In this document: piece after piece, positions 23,580-34,010 of the stretch
How the letters are laid out: each line of letters begins with the position of its first letter
How positions within the stretch are numbered: the stretch's first letter is position 1
Origin: Perognathus longimembris pacificus
Lineage: Eukaryota > Chordata > Mammalia > Rodentia > Heteromyidae
Direction of reading: 5' to 3'
DNA: 64,000 nucleotides
Assembly: GCF_023159225.1 (NCBI RefSeq)
Contig: NC_063173.1
Coordinates: forward strand, 9,276,852-9,340,851
Translations under genes and position numbers: made by a program
Notes under the pieces: model-generated
Databases searched by the model: none
What the model was told of the DNA's origin: nothing
The model's input: the letters and a program-made list of their open reading frames with translations, nothing else

Positions 23580-23817
23580 GCAGATATTTCCTTTCTTTCT
23601 TTCTTTCTTTTGTTTTTGCCAGTCCTGGGCCTTGAACTCAGGACCTGAGCACTATCCCTGGCTTCTTTTTGCTCAAGGCTAGCACTCTGTCACTTGAGCC
23701 ACTGCGCCACTTCTGGCTGTTTTCTATATATGCGGTGCTGAGGAATCGAACCCAGGGCTTTATGCATATGAGGCAAGCACTCAACCACTAGGCCATAATC
23801 CTAGCCCCCAGATATTT
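23580..23817 (-). mobile_element. IDL-Geo SINE with (CTTT)n tail and TSD
   Basis: An antisense IDL-Geo (about 23590-23808): a (CTTT)n tail, GCCAGTCCTGGGCCTTGAAC, CTCAAGGCTAGCACTCTG, GGAATCGAACCC (antisense B box) and GGCCATAATCCTAGCCCC. AGATATTT flanks both ends (within 23580-23589 and 23809-23817), a short TSD. The right-monomer tail is CTTT instead of pure A/T. Confidence 0.92.
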
Positions 23818-24524
23818 TCATTGATGTGACTTATTCTGCTATTTTGGCTTGATAGACAGTTCAGAGACCCTAGGCCTTGTATCCAGAATGGCTGACAGGG
23901 CCACTGGCCAGGTGTGGGTCTCTGCGGAAGGGTGAATAACTCAAGATATTTTATTGTCAGCTTACTGAATTGTAATTTCATAAAGTAGAAGCAAAGGTAC
24001 TGCTGTGTAGAGGCTCAGAGAAAGGTTATGGCATCAGGGTGAAGTCTGTGTAACCAGAGCCTCAGAATGAAGACCAGAATAAAACTATTGCTGAGATTGG
24101 ATTCATCGTGAGGGTGCAGCGTGATCTTGGCCTCCCTGACCTCATGCCCACCTTCCCTTCTTGACTGCTTCATCCGAGGACTCCACCCTGCAGTAGCAAT
24201 GGGAGGATAACTCGTTCCCATAGGGTATCGCGTCCGAGCCCAGAGACAAATCCCTTTCCCTGCAGTCGTCTGTTTCTCTTATCAAATTTCAACGGAATGT
24301 GGGACAAATGCAGCCGTGATACCTTACTAGACACTATGATGAAGACTTGTGAATGGGGATGGAAGAGAAAAACCGGGAGAGAGTGAAAGAAGGGATGACA
24401 CTGTTCAAAAAGCAATGTACTCATTAGCTGGCTTATGTAACTAACCCCTGTGTATATCACCTTTACAATAACAACAAGAACACATATAAAAAAAAAAACA
24501 ACAAACTCAACTAGGACAGTATCT
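23818..24524. other. Unique sequence
   Basis: A 134-codon minus frame (24170-24574) has no domain and no exon context. No repeat recognised. Confidence 0.4.
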
Positions 24525-24625
24525 ATTGTTGTGAACTTATTTTGGTTAAATGAGATGAGTCTTATGACAAGCATACAGCCCTAGGCCTGGTTTATATTAA
24601 GTGTTTGCTAAACATCTCCATTATA
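24525..24625 (+). mobile_element. MIR SINE 3' fragment
   Basis: TTGGTTAAATGAGATGAGTC, then CCCTAGGCCTGGTTTATATTAAG and GTGTTTGCTAAACAT follow the MIR 3' order (taaatgag, gcctggcacatag, gctcaataaat). Confidence 0.5.
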
Positions 24626-25239
24626 ATCCCCAAAGCTGGATATCATGTGACACATTACAAATCTAAGTCCAGCACCTGATCCAAAGCAGATGCTCATTTG
24701 ACAGACCTGTTGAGTGTTTGTCATCACAGAGAGAGAAACAAGACTATATGTGGCAATACATGGGAGTTGAGGAGGAGGTTATGAAATTAGTTGAGTAATG
24801 GAACATCTATATTTAAGAAAACCATTTTAAACAAATGTAAGTTATTGCTCCAAATCTCTGGAATGGTCACCTAGGGGAACATCATACACTAAATTTAAAC
24901 AATGGCTGAGTATGGCCCTTTGCACAGTTGGATACTAATAAATACACTTAAATAAAAATAGCAGTTTCTATGGTTCCTGAGAATAAAACAACTCTCTTAA
25001 GTGGTTTGTACATTCTGAAAGATTTCTCTCAGCCTGTCTCTGCTCTGATTCTCTCTGTGTCCTAAGTGAGGAACTCCTTTTCCTTTCCTCTTGACACTAT
25101 CAGGTTTTGTATCCACCTTCAACCACCTACCTCACGGTGGCCATGCCCTTAGACTATGCCATCTACCAGTGGAAACCATAACCATTTGTTGTGTGGGAAT
25201 CTCCATGTTTGTTGGAACTGAGCCAGGAAAACTTGGTTT
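24626..25239. other. Unique sequence
   Basis: No repeat or exon recognised. Confidence 0.4.
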
Positions 25240-25425
25240 TGTTCCTGGAGAATGCAGTTGTATTATTACATGAACATGTGTGAAAATTGAGAGGATGGGT
25301 GGGGTGGGGAGAGGCGGGGGAGAATGATGAAAGGGGTGACATGGATCAAGATACGTCCCATTCATGGTGAACTGAAGTCTCTGTACAACTACTTAAAAAA
25401 TAAAGTTGTAAAAAGAAGACATTTG
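25240..25425 (+). mobile_element. L1 3' end, older type
   Basis: A purine-rich stretch (GGATGGGTGGGGTGGGGAG), then GATGAAAGGGGTGACATGG, ATCAAGATACGTCCCATTC, and an A-rich terminus CTGTACAACTACTTAAAAAA. It resembles 8275-8520 and, in reverse, 5875-5990. Confidence 0.6.
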
Positions 25426-26902
25426 AGACTTGAGCTGTAAAGCAGCAGGTTCTAGAAGGGCTGGGGGCTGGTCAGCCATCCTTTTCTTGAGGTCTCAGGA
25501 GTTCTCTCGAGGCCTCTCTGCATGGACAAAGCATGGCAGGCTTCAGCACAGCTCTGTTTCTCAGGAAATCGGTCAGGTTTGAAGAGCAAGTGACCAGAGG
25601 TCTGGAAGCAACTATAGGATATTTTTCTTCTACCTCAGTCATTCTCTGTCACCTTGGAACATAGCTTCCATCACATTTTATTGGTCAAGCCAATCATTGT
25701 GGCCAGTTCAGAGTTTCAAACAGAAGAAAACCAGGTTCTAGCTCTTAGCGGGAGAAATAAAGAAGAATGTGTGGCTCTTTTTAATCTAGTCTCTTGAGAA
25801 ACAGAAGCGATAGTAACCAGTTGGCTATACAAGGACATGTATATAATAATATAATTATATATGAGAGATTCGCTCATATGGCTATGAAGGCTGAGAAGTC
25901 CCATGATCTTTAAAACGATGGTGCAGGGAAGCTGATATTATAATTCAGTCTGACTCAGAAAGCCTGAGGAGCTAATGGTGTCAACCTTAGTCGGAGGGCA
26001 GAAAAGGAAGAGATGAAATATCCCTACCCAAAAGGGAAATTTCCTGAATTGTTCTTTCTTTTACCTTCGGTTCTATTTGAGCAGATCTCCAATCCATTGA
26101 GCTACATTGCCGAGAAAATCTTCTTTAAGTCCCTTCATGCTTCATTAGGAAATACCTCATAGACACACACAGAAATCATGCCCAACCTGCTATCCAGTCA
26201 CTTGGTGGCCCAGTCAAGTCCATATACACAGTAAATGGTATCATCTGCTCCTTTTGCCTCTGTGGTTTACCATCTACTCCTTTTGACTCATTTTTCCTGT
26301 TTGTCATCTTGCTATTTCAGGGTGCCTTCTGGTTGAGACCTCAGACCCCTTGATTACGATTTCCTTTTATCTTCTAGGTTCGTGCCATCCCCATAGTCTG
26401 GAATTCCTGGGCCAGCTCTTCATCATTCTTAATGAGTTTATGCTTTTAACCTCCTGTCATAGATTGTGAGCAAAATCTATCTTGGAACAATCCACGCTCT
26501 AGTCAAGGCCATTTCTTTGTAGACTGTGGACATGGCTAGAGGATCTGCGATGCCTCCCAGCCGACATGCTCGGAGCCCATTCTCTGTAGCTGCAAGGCTG
26601 GGCTTCCTTACTCTTAGGACACAAGCTCTTGTTCCATCCACGACTTCCTCCTTTCATTCTCAGATGGTACTCTTGTTTCCTACTTTACAGAAAATCCCAT
26701 CAAGGCTCTAGCAACTTCTTAACTCAGCATTTCTAAGAACAATTTATCTAAAGCAGAATTCATCAGCACTTTGCTCTGACTTTCTCTCAGTGCCAGTGAA
26801 GGAGGTGAGTCCCCATCTTGCCTTGGGGTAAGCTATGCCTTGATGCTCTGTTCCATTTCAGGAACTCCATTCCACTGCCAAATCCTTACTTCCTGTATCT
26901 TC
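25426..26902. other. Unique sequence, no gene recognised
   Basis: About 1.5 kb with no named repeat. A short AT palindromic stretch near 25841-25863. Confidence 0.4.
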
Positions 26903-27139
26903 AATGCCTAACTTCTTTTTTTTTTTTTTTTTGGCCAGTCCTGGGCCTTGGACTCAGGGCCTGAGCACTGTCCCTGGCTTCTTCCCGCTCAAGGCTAGCA
27001 CTCTGCCACTTGAGCCACAGCGCCACTTCTGGCCGTTTTCTGTATATGTGGTGCTGGGGAATCGAACCTAGGGCCTCGTGTATCCGAGGCAGGCACTCTT
27101 GCCACTAGGCTATATCCCCAGCCCAATGCCTAACTTCTT
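26903..27139 (-). mobile_element. Young IDL-Geo SINE with perfect 15-bp TSD
   Basis: A full antisense IDL-Geo (26918-27124) flanked by AATGCCTAACTTCTT at 26903-26917 and 27125-27139, identical. The T run, GGCCAGTCCTGGGCC, AGCCACAGCGCCACTTCTGG, GGGGAATCGAACC and GCTATATCCCCAGCCC are all present. Low divergence and an exact TSD point to a recent insertion. Confidence 0.97.
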
Positions 27140-27149
27140 AAGGCTTTCA

Positions 27150-27310
27150 TCAGTTTGAACAACAACTATTGATAAAGTTTGAGTATTCACAATAGGTCAG
27201 GCTCTGTCTAAGTGCCTGCCATCTTGGATCTATTGAATATTAACAGCTCTATGTAGTTGGTGTGTTTATTTCATCCATCATAGATGAGCAAAATAAGACA
27301 GTGTGAAGTC
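27150..27310 (-). mobile_element. MIR SINE relic, antisense
   Basis: GAGTATTCACAATAGGTCAGGC and CATAGATGAGCAAAATAAGAC approximate the antisense MIR blocks (tactatgtgccaggc, acagatgaggaaactgag). Strongly diverged. Confidence 0.4.
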
Positions 27311-28149
27311 CCTGGCTACTCCTCATATGTGCTTAGCATTTCTTCTCCGGCTGCCTCTCTTGTCTCTTCATAGTTTTTGTTCCTAGGTTTCTGTCTGTGT
27401 TTAAACCTTCTTACCCCTCTCTGTGTCCCTCGGTGGGTTCATCTGTTCTCAAGTCCAAACTACGTGCTGAAGACGCGTAGATGTATTCTTCTGGTTCTGA
27501 TCCCTGCTCTGAGCTCCAGCCCCACTCATGAAAGATCTGGCTGGAGACTTGATTGCCTAATAACCTGAGTCACCCTCTTGGTGGGATTGGGGGGTGGTGG
27601 CAAGGAAAATCTAGAGAAGGTGAAGAATGGAATCGTGTGACAAAATCCTTAGCGAGCTGGAGAGAACCAGTGTCCAGTGCTGGGTCAATATGGGAGTGGG
27701 CAGAAACTGGAAGGCAAAGTCTTAGGTTGATTCTATCATCTGTCGGGTGGCCTGTGCATGAGGAAGTTCTGTAGTATATGTTATTAAATGAGGCCATTAA
27801 CATGGCTCCCCTAGAAGCCCCAAATTAAAATCTGCAAGTCCACAGTAATAGCTTTCTCTTTGCAACCTTGCCGGTTCTTGTTTCTCTGCATCAGTGAGTG
27901 GTTCTATAGCCCATCTGGTCATCCAAACAAAATCATGGGTCATTTTTTCCTTTTGCTTCCCAATCCAAATGATTCCCTAAATCCTGTGGATTGCATTTTC
28001 CAATTAGATTTTGAGGTAACTCAGGCCTTTCCCATCACATTAATTCTGGGCATGACCAGGGCCAGGACCATGTGAACTCTTTCAAGAGCCTCTTCATTAA
28101 TTTCCCAGCAGCGGTCTGACTGTCTTCAGAGACTGACCTCTCTAAGATG
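27311..28149. other. Unique sequence
   Basis: Reciprocally overlapping short frames near 27553-27803 have no domain. No repeat recognised. Confidence 0.4.
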
Positions 28150-28640
28150 CAAATGCGATCACATTACCACTCTTCTCCCTTTTAGAAATCCTTCAACAAC
28201 CTGTATGGCCCATTGAATAAAATCCAATCATAACAAAGCTGGTAAAGCTCTTCATTATCTGTCTCCCGACTGCTCCCTCCCACTCCAAACCTGTCCATGG
28301 ATCCTAAGCTAGATTTAAATGGAACACCTTGCAGTTCCTCACCACTGGAACTCACCTGCTCTCTCTCCCTCCTGCCTGGTGTCCCTCTGGCTAGCTTCCC
28401 GCTGGGCTTGCATCCCTACGCCGCCACATCAGTTCCTCCCACAGGTTTCTCTGATCTGGTCAGTGGGGTTACTTTCCTTCTCTGTGCACCAAGTTCCCTG
28501 AACTGTAGGGCAAAGATGTTCTTCTTCCCTGTGGGACTGTAAGCTCCTGGGGCGCAGGTTGGGTGATGTTGACTTGGGTGAGCCCACAATAGAGCCCAGG
28601 GCCTGCCATGTTATGCAGAGCAGAGGAAAACTCATCAGTT
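28150..28640 (+). mobile_element. L2 LINE 3' fragment
   Basis: AAATCCTTCAACAACCTGTATGG..CCATTGAATAAAATCC..AAAGCTCTTCATTATCTG matches the L2 passage in which a codon-poor 'aataaaatccaaa' is followed by 'ccatgatctg'. The end GGGACTGTAAGCTCCTGGGG..CCCAGGGCCTGCCATG matches the L2 3' end. Two overlapping frames here (28297-28542, 28319-28501) are not genes. Confidence 0.65.
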
Positions 28641-28921
28641 GATGCAGTCTGCTTGATTAACACCTTGGGTTCGTTGAAGCTCTGCTCAGGCATCCATTCA
28701 CTAGGCAGGACTTCTGTTCCCCGGGAAATGTAATTACTATCTTTTCTATACTACTTCCAAATGTGTGTGTCTCACTTACACTACTATTACTAATAACAAT
28801 AGCAACATCAACTGAGTGTTTACACATGTAAATATATATGTAAGCATATAAGCAGGGAAACCAGCAGCTGATTGCTACTACTGACTAAGATTTCATCTCC
28901 TCCCATCTTTTCAACACCTAC
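28641..28921. other. Unique sequence
   Basis: No repeat or exon recognised. Confidence 0.4.
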
Positions 28922-29343
28922 TGCTGTGGCTTAAGCGTAGTATGTCCCCACCAGAACACACGTTGATGCTTATTTCCTCAACATTATGATTCTGAGGAGT
29001 GATGAATCTCTAACAGCTGGGGCCTCACGGCAGGTAATTGGACCATGGGGCACTTCCAAGGGAGGGAGTAATGTAGTCCACCTAACACTAGGTTAGTTCT
29101 CACAAGAGTGGCTGTGTTGAAGCGAAGCTATCCTTGTACTCGGTCCCTTCTCTACGTGGTTGCTTCTCCACCTGCTTCCGCACATGCTATGGCGTAGCTA
29201 GGGAACCCTTGCTTCAATGAATGCTGGAGCTGTGTGACTTGGATTTTCCAGCCACTGCAATCAAAAGCCAAATAAATCTCTTTGCTTTATCAATTACCCA
29301 GCCTCAGGTCTTTTATTATAGCAACACAGAATAGACTAAAACA
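28922..29343 (+). mobile_element. MLT1/MST-type MaLR solo LTR
   Basis: Starts TGCTGTGGCTTAAGCGTAG..ATGTCCCCACC, then GGCAGGTAATTGGACCATGGGG, AGTTCTCACAAGAGTGG, CAAATAAATCTCTTTGC (poly-A signal), CAATTACCCAGCCTCAGG and ends AATAGACTAAAACA. This order and the length of about 420 bases are those of MaLR-family LTRs of the MLT1/MST group. No internal sequence or second LTR is adjacent, so it is a solo LTR. The divergence is high, so it is old. Confidence 0.88.
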
Positions 29344-29534
29344 GCTATGAAGTAAGACCCATAACAATTTACATTTTATATAACCTGATGTTTTCAGGTA
29401 CTTGTGCTAGGTACCAAGGGACATAGCATGAACAAAAATGGCAAGACCTTGCCTTGTGAAGTTGGTAGTCTGGTAGGATGGATGGATATTGAACCAAGAC
29501 TTTCAGAAATAATACAAAATAAACTGTTTCACAA

Positions 29535-29735
29535 AAGCTTATTCTTCAGACATTTTCCCAAGTGTTTCATATGTATAATTTTATTTAATCCTTAAAAAGT
29601 TATAAGCACTATAGAGATGTTGGCATTCTCTTCTTATAGGAGAATATGCCACAGTTTGGCAGTGCTTGGAAATTGATCTCCAATCTCAGTCTATGAAGGG
29701 GTGGTGGGATTTGACCCCTTGGTTTGTATGACTCC
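29535..29735 (-). mobile_element. MIR SINE, antisense
   Basis: TTTCATATGTATAATTTTATTTAATCC, TATAGGAGAATATGCCACAG and GGTGGTGGGATTTGACCCC match antisense MIR blocks (tctcatttaatcctcac, gaaactgaggcacag, gggattcgaaccc). Confidence 0.6.
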
Positions 29736-30086
29736 ACTCCGGTGTTGCCTGTGCTTTTGAGGAATGGTAGGGTGTGCTCTCAGAAAATGACAAGGGCTAG
29801 GCTCACTGGGGTGAAGGAGGCACGAGGAAGGAGGAAGGAGGAAGGGCGGCCTCCCAAAGGACAAGACATTTCAGATAGAAATCCCGGGATCATTTTTAGC
29901 ATTCTGTTTTAGTATGTTACTGTTGTGAATATTTTACTATGCTAATTCATAAATTAAACCCTAGCATAGATGTGTGTGTTTGAGAAAACCATAATACATA
30001 CAAAAATCAGTATTAACCGTGTTTTTTTTAATGGGTGCATTGGGGCGATTGGGAATATATGGCATGGATAAAGGAGGACTAATGGG
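29736..30086. other. Unique sequence
   Basis: No repeat or exon recognised. Confidence 0.4.
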
Positions 30087-30130
30087 GTGTGTGTGTGCGT
30101 ATGTGTGTGTGCATGTGTGCGTGTGTGTGT
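30087..30130. repeat. Interrupted (TG)n microsatellite
   Basis: TG repeats broken by CG, CA and TA steps; not next to a SINE. Confidence 0.9.
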
Positions 30131-31230
30131 TGAATACTGTCCTTGCCAGCAAAGAGTAGATACTCTAATAATTGTTGAAAATACAAAAATACATTTGTTG
30201 CCTCAAATCTCATTTTGTTTGATTTCTCAATATCAAACTATAGAGTCATGAATTATTTTCAAAGATTACTACCAATAGTGGCAAGCAAAGAGGCCTGGTT
30301 ATTTGTATAATATTCCCAAGACACAAAGCAGATGGAACTCAAGGGCAGACATTTCTGTGCCCAGTCTGGGGTCTGGGGCAGCTTGCTACCCTCACGACTC
30401 ACCCTTATTTACCCCCATTGCCCTTTCCACGTCTAGACACAATGGCAGCCTTGGGCAGCTGGATGTGGGCATGGCCACAGAGCCTTGGAAGATGCTTGAT
30501 ACCTCACTAGCTTATAACCTGCTTTCTCTACGAGTCGCTTCTACTGTAAGAGCTCCAGTAATTTTCTACACAGTAAAGCCCGAGATTTCTCCCCGTGTGC
30601 CAGCAGGTGTCACAATTTACCCAAGATGAGTACAGAGCGGCCTGAAGCCAGGAATTCTGCCTAAAGGACGAGCTCTGTCATCTCACCTTTCACTGCTTAT
30701 CTCGTCAACTTCTCTTCTCCTCACCTATGTGGAACGGGGGCGGTGACTATCGTCTTTCAAAGCTATACTAATTGGTTATAGTCATCTTTTTCTTGGCCAG
30801 AGACCTCTTGGAGTGTTGTGGGCCACCGTGTGCACTGCGCTTTCTGTATTGCTCCCCAGCGCTGCTCACCTGTGCCTTCCCGGGTTCTCATTTCATGACT
30901 GCCAGGGCCACACGAAGCCCGGTGCTGCTCTCCATCCGCCCCGTACAACTGTTTCTTATTACTGGTTATAAATGTCTGCATTTTGCCTTTCCAAGGGCGC
31001 CCTAGACTGGTCTGTGTCCCAGACAATCTTCTTTCCTTCCCTGCCAGCTGCTCACCACAGCAGGGAGGGTATTTCAGGAGAGGGGCAGTCACTGGGAAGT
31101 GAGGATGGGCCATCTTCATTCACTCCGGCAGAAGGGAAAGAGGCCTGGCGGGAATGCAGAGTAGAATAAGCCTGACTCTGTGGGTTCTGTAGCTGACTGG
31201 CTGGCCTGTCATCCGCTGTCAATCTGACTT
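30131..31230. other. Unique sequence with a CTCF-like motif
   Basis: About 1.1 kb, more GC-rich than its surroundings at 30790-31010. GCCAGCAGGTGTCAC at 30599-30613 resembles a CTCF core, matching about 11 of 15 consensus positions by eye. The 30763-31119 (minus) frame has no recognisable domain. Confidence 0.3.
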
Positions 31231-31298
31231 GGGAAGGAAGGAAGGAAATGGAAGGAAGGAGGGAGGGAGGGAAGGAGGAAAGGAGGGAGGAAGGAAAG
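31231..31298. repeat. (GGAA)n purine tract
   Basis: GGAA and GGGA units with few interruptions. Clustered GGAA can bind ETS-family proteins, but this is a simple repeat. Confidence 0.93.
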
Positions 31299-31485
31299 AT
31301 TTCAGGGCCACATTCCACTCTGAATGCAAATGATATGGTGTTCATATTAAGATTAGTACTTCATGTATTTTGAGAAGACATAAAGGGGTAAAAGGAGGAG
31401 GAAAGAACTAACATTTGTCCAATACCAGCAAATTCTATAGCTGCTTAAATATATCATGAATACACAATCGGTTAAGAATGAGATA
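31299..31485. other. Unique sequence
   Basis: A short spacer between two purine/pyrimidine repeats. Confidence 0.4.
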
Positions 31486-32109
31486 TTTCCTCTTCCTCCT
31501 CCTCCTCCTCCTCCTCCTCTTCCTTCTCCTCCTCCCCCTCCCCTCCTCCTCCTTCTCCTCCTCCCCTCCCCTCCTCCTCCTCCTCCTCTTCCTCCTTCTC
31601 CTCCTCCCCCTCCCCTCCTCCTCCTCCTCCCCTCCCCTCTTCCTCCTCCTCCTCCTTCTCCTCCTCCCCCTCCCCTCCTCCTCCTCCTCCCCTCCCCTCT
31701 TCCTCCTCCTCCTCCTTCTCCTCCTCCCCCTCCCCTCCTCCTCCTCCTCCTCCTTCTCCTCCTCCCCCTCCCCTCCTCCTCCTCCTCTTCCTCCTCCTTC
31801 TTCTCCTCCCCTCCCCTCCTCCTCCTCTTCCTCCTCCCCTCCCCTCCTCCTCCTCCTCCTCCTCCTCCTCCTTCTCCTCCTCCCCCTCCCCTCCTCCTCC
31901 TCCTCTCCCCTCCCCTCCTCCTCCTCCTCCTCCTTCTCCTCCTTCTCCTCCTCCCCCTTCCCTCCTCCTCCTCCTCCTCTCCCCTCCCCTCCTCCTCCTC
32001 CTCCTTCTCCTCCTCCCCCTCCTCCCCCTCCTCCTCCTCTTCCTCCTCCTCCCCTCCCCCCTCCCCCTCCCCCTCTCCCCCTCCTCCTCCTCCTCCTCCT
32101 CCTCCTCCT
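31486..32109. repeat. 624-base pure pyrimidine minisatellite (+ strand)
   Basis: Every base from 31486 to 32109 is C or T on the + strand. CTC/CCT triplets are broken by CCCCTCCCCT and CTTC blocks that recur as a higher-order unit of about 60 bases. 31621-31680 and 31681-31740 are identical. C runs at 32051-32081 give a strong G-quadruplex motif on the minus strand. Long frames on both strands (for example 346 codons, glycine/arginine/glutamate-rich, minus) come from the repeat. It starts exactly where the tail of the adjacent antisense SINE would be. Confidence 0.97.
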
Positions 32110-32258
32110 GCTTTTTCACTCAAGGCTGGCACTCTATCATTTGACCTAAGCTCCACTTCCAGCTGTTTGGTGGTTACTGGAGATAAGGGTCTCCCACAAC
32201 TTCCTGTCTGGGCTGGCTTTGATCTGTGATTATAGGCATGAGCCATTGGTGCCCAGCT
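32110..32258 (-). mobile_element. B1-Geo SINE, antisense, carrying the tract as tail
   Basis: TCACTCAAGGCTGGCACTCT, AGCTCCACTTCCAGCTGTTT, GGTTACTGGAGATAAGGG, GGGCTGGCTTTGATCTG and ATTATAGGCATGAGCC. The right-monomer end next to the tract is missing, so the pyrimidine expansion seems to have grown from or replaced it. Confidence 0.85.
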
Positions 32259-32859
32259 CAGAATTCTGCTTATAAAACACTGCCCAGCAATGTGCCATCT
32301 GAGTCTACCTTGCTGAAAAGGAGACCTGGAAAGGGAGACCCAGTTCTTCCAGCCCCCCAAAGGATAACAAAATTGATAATAAACATCAGCCACAGCTATT
32401 TGAGTTGCTTCTCCTCCCCAAACTGGAAAGATATTAATACCATTTCAATATTACTGAAAATAAATCTATCATGGTAAACTGCTAGTTTCTGAGAGAGTCA
32501 CCATTTAAATATGAAGTCATTTGTGATCCTGAAACACCTATCCTTGCCGTGAGCCCTGTTCCCGGCCATGTTCCCATGATACCAGGCTCTGAAAGGATGC
32601 CTGTCTGCAGCCCAGGAAGCAAGCTTCTGAAAACACTGCATGCAGGAGAGGAAATGCTGGCACCTCCAAAAATGGCTTACTTCTATGAGGAATCCTGGGT
32701 TTCCTGTGGCGTCGAGAGCTGGAGAAGGAGGATAGAGAAAGCACAGAGAGGCAAAGGCAGAAAATTAAGCCCTTCCTCTTTTCTAAATAGTCCCTAAAGA
32801 GGGTTGGACATGCAGCTCAGAGAGGGGTCTCTGTTAATTGGTAGAGAACAAAAAGATCG
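32259..32859. other. Unique sequence
   Basis: No repeat or exon recognised. The 32538-32744 (minus) and 32549-32797 (+) frames overlap and lack domains. Confidence 0.4.
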
Positions 32860-33120
32860 GGAAATGTGATCTGTTGGGCCTTGGAATTGCTCTGTGAAAA
32901 ATGCCACAGGTCACAGGCTCTCTGCTGTCTCACAAATGGAAAGCTGGCAGGCCCCAATTCATGAGGGAGCAAATATGGGAAATAAAAGGCTTAGTTAACT
33001 TTGATTGAATGGCATTTCCCATGGAGCCGGAAATGACAAGTAGTGATTTCCTCTCAATCACACCTCAGGTAACTATTTTAAAGGCAAATTGTCCCCTTTG
33101 ACAATAAAAGGGAAGTAGGG
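32860..33120. other. Repeat-free block, possible enhancer-like element
   Basis: A unique, compositionally balanced block. A TCF/LEF-type CTTTGAT lies at 32999-33005 inside GTTAACTTTGATTG, and CCCTTTGACAATAAAAGG near 33094 places a CTTTGA core next to a SOX-type ACAAT. This is motif reading only. Confidence 0.3.
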
Positions 33121-34010
33121 GTAGTAAGGAAGAAAGAACATTTCTAGGTGGAGGCTTGTGCTCTTAGTCTAACTGCATGGGGCTATTAGGAAGACTTTAG
33201 AATAGAAATGCCAGGTCCTGAGATGGAAGGAGGCAGAGAAAGGTTGCCCGCTAGTCAGTTGAAATTCTTGGCATGGGGATGGGAGTTGTTGCAGACTCCC
33301 AGCCTCTTCTAACAGGGAAATAGCTCTTGGACTTTTAGGGACACAGGGTTAATGTCTTCCTCTTGCTAAGGCCACTCCTGATCTGCTCATTCTTTCCAGA
33401 GATGTTAGAGGAATGAATTCCTTCTCCCGTAGGCTCTCTGGCTCTGGGGAAGATGGCTCTGGAGGTGGCAGATCTCAGGAATATGTTTGTCCTTCCTGTA
33501 GCATCAGCTCAGCTCTGGGCTTTCTGCTTCAATATCATCTCAACTGTTTTGTTAGATGAGTTTTTTTCTTTGAGATTCTGGATGCCTCCCATGGACCAAA
33601 CAAATGGTAGAAAAAGTAAATTACAGAGAAAAGATACGAAGACAAATGTTAGAGAAAGTGTTTAAATGGACCTCCTGGAGACTTTTGTTTTAGCTTTGTA
33701 TAATACATGGCCCTTCCCAATCTAGCTCTAGGTCCATATTCTATAAATGATCTATCTTTCACTCAAATGGACCTATTCTCGGTGCCCTCGGAGCCTTGAT
33801 ATGTTTTGCATGCTTCTGGGCTTTGCTTTTCACTCAACCTAGCATTCTCTCATCCCATTTTTTTCTTGGTATAGACAAACATTCCAGTCAAATATCAATC
33901 CCTGAGGACTCTTCTATCACTCCTTACATAAGTCCCTCTTCTCTATGGCTACACTGTGGTCTCATGGGGCATTTTGCAAAGATTGCACCTATAGGATGTT
34001 CTTGGGGCTT
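33121..34010. other. Unique sequence
   Basis: No repeat or exon recognised. Confidence 0.4.

Noticed and set aside
31353..32393. 346-codon minus-strand frame rich in Gly, Arg and Glu, and 215-257-codon Pro/Ser/Leu frames on the + strand
   Set aside because: They are translations of the pure pyrimidine/purine minisatellite, open in several frames at once because the repeat lacks stop codons.
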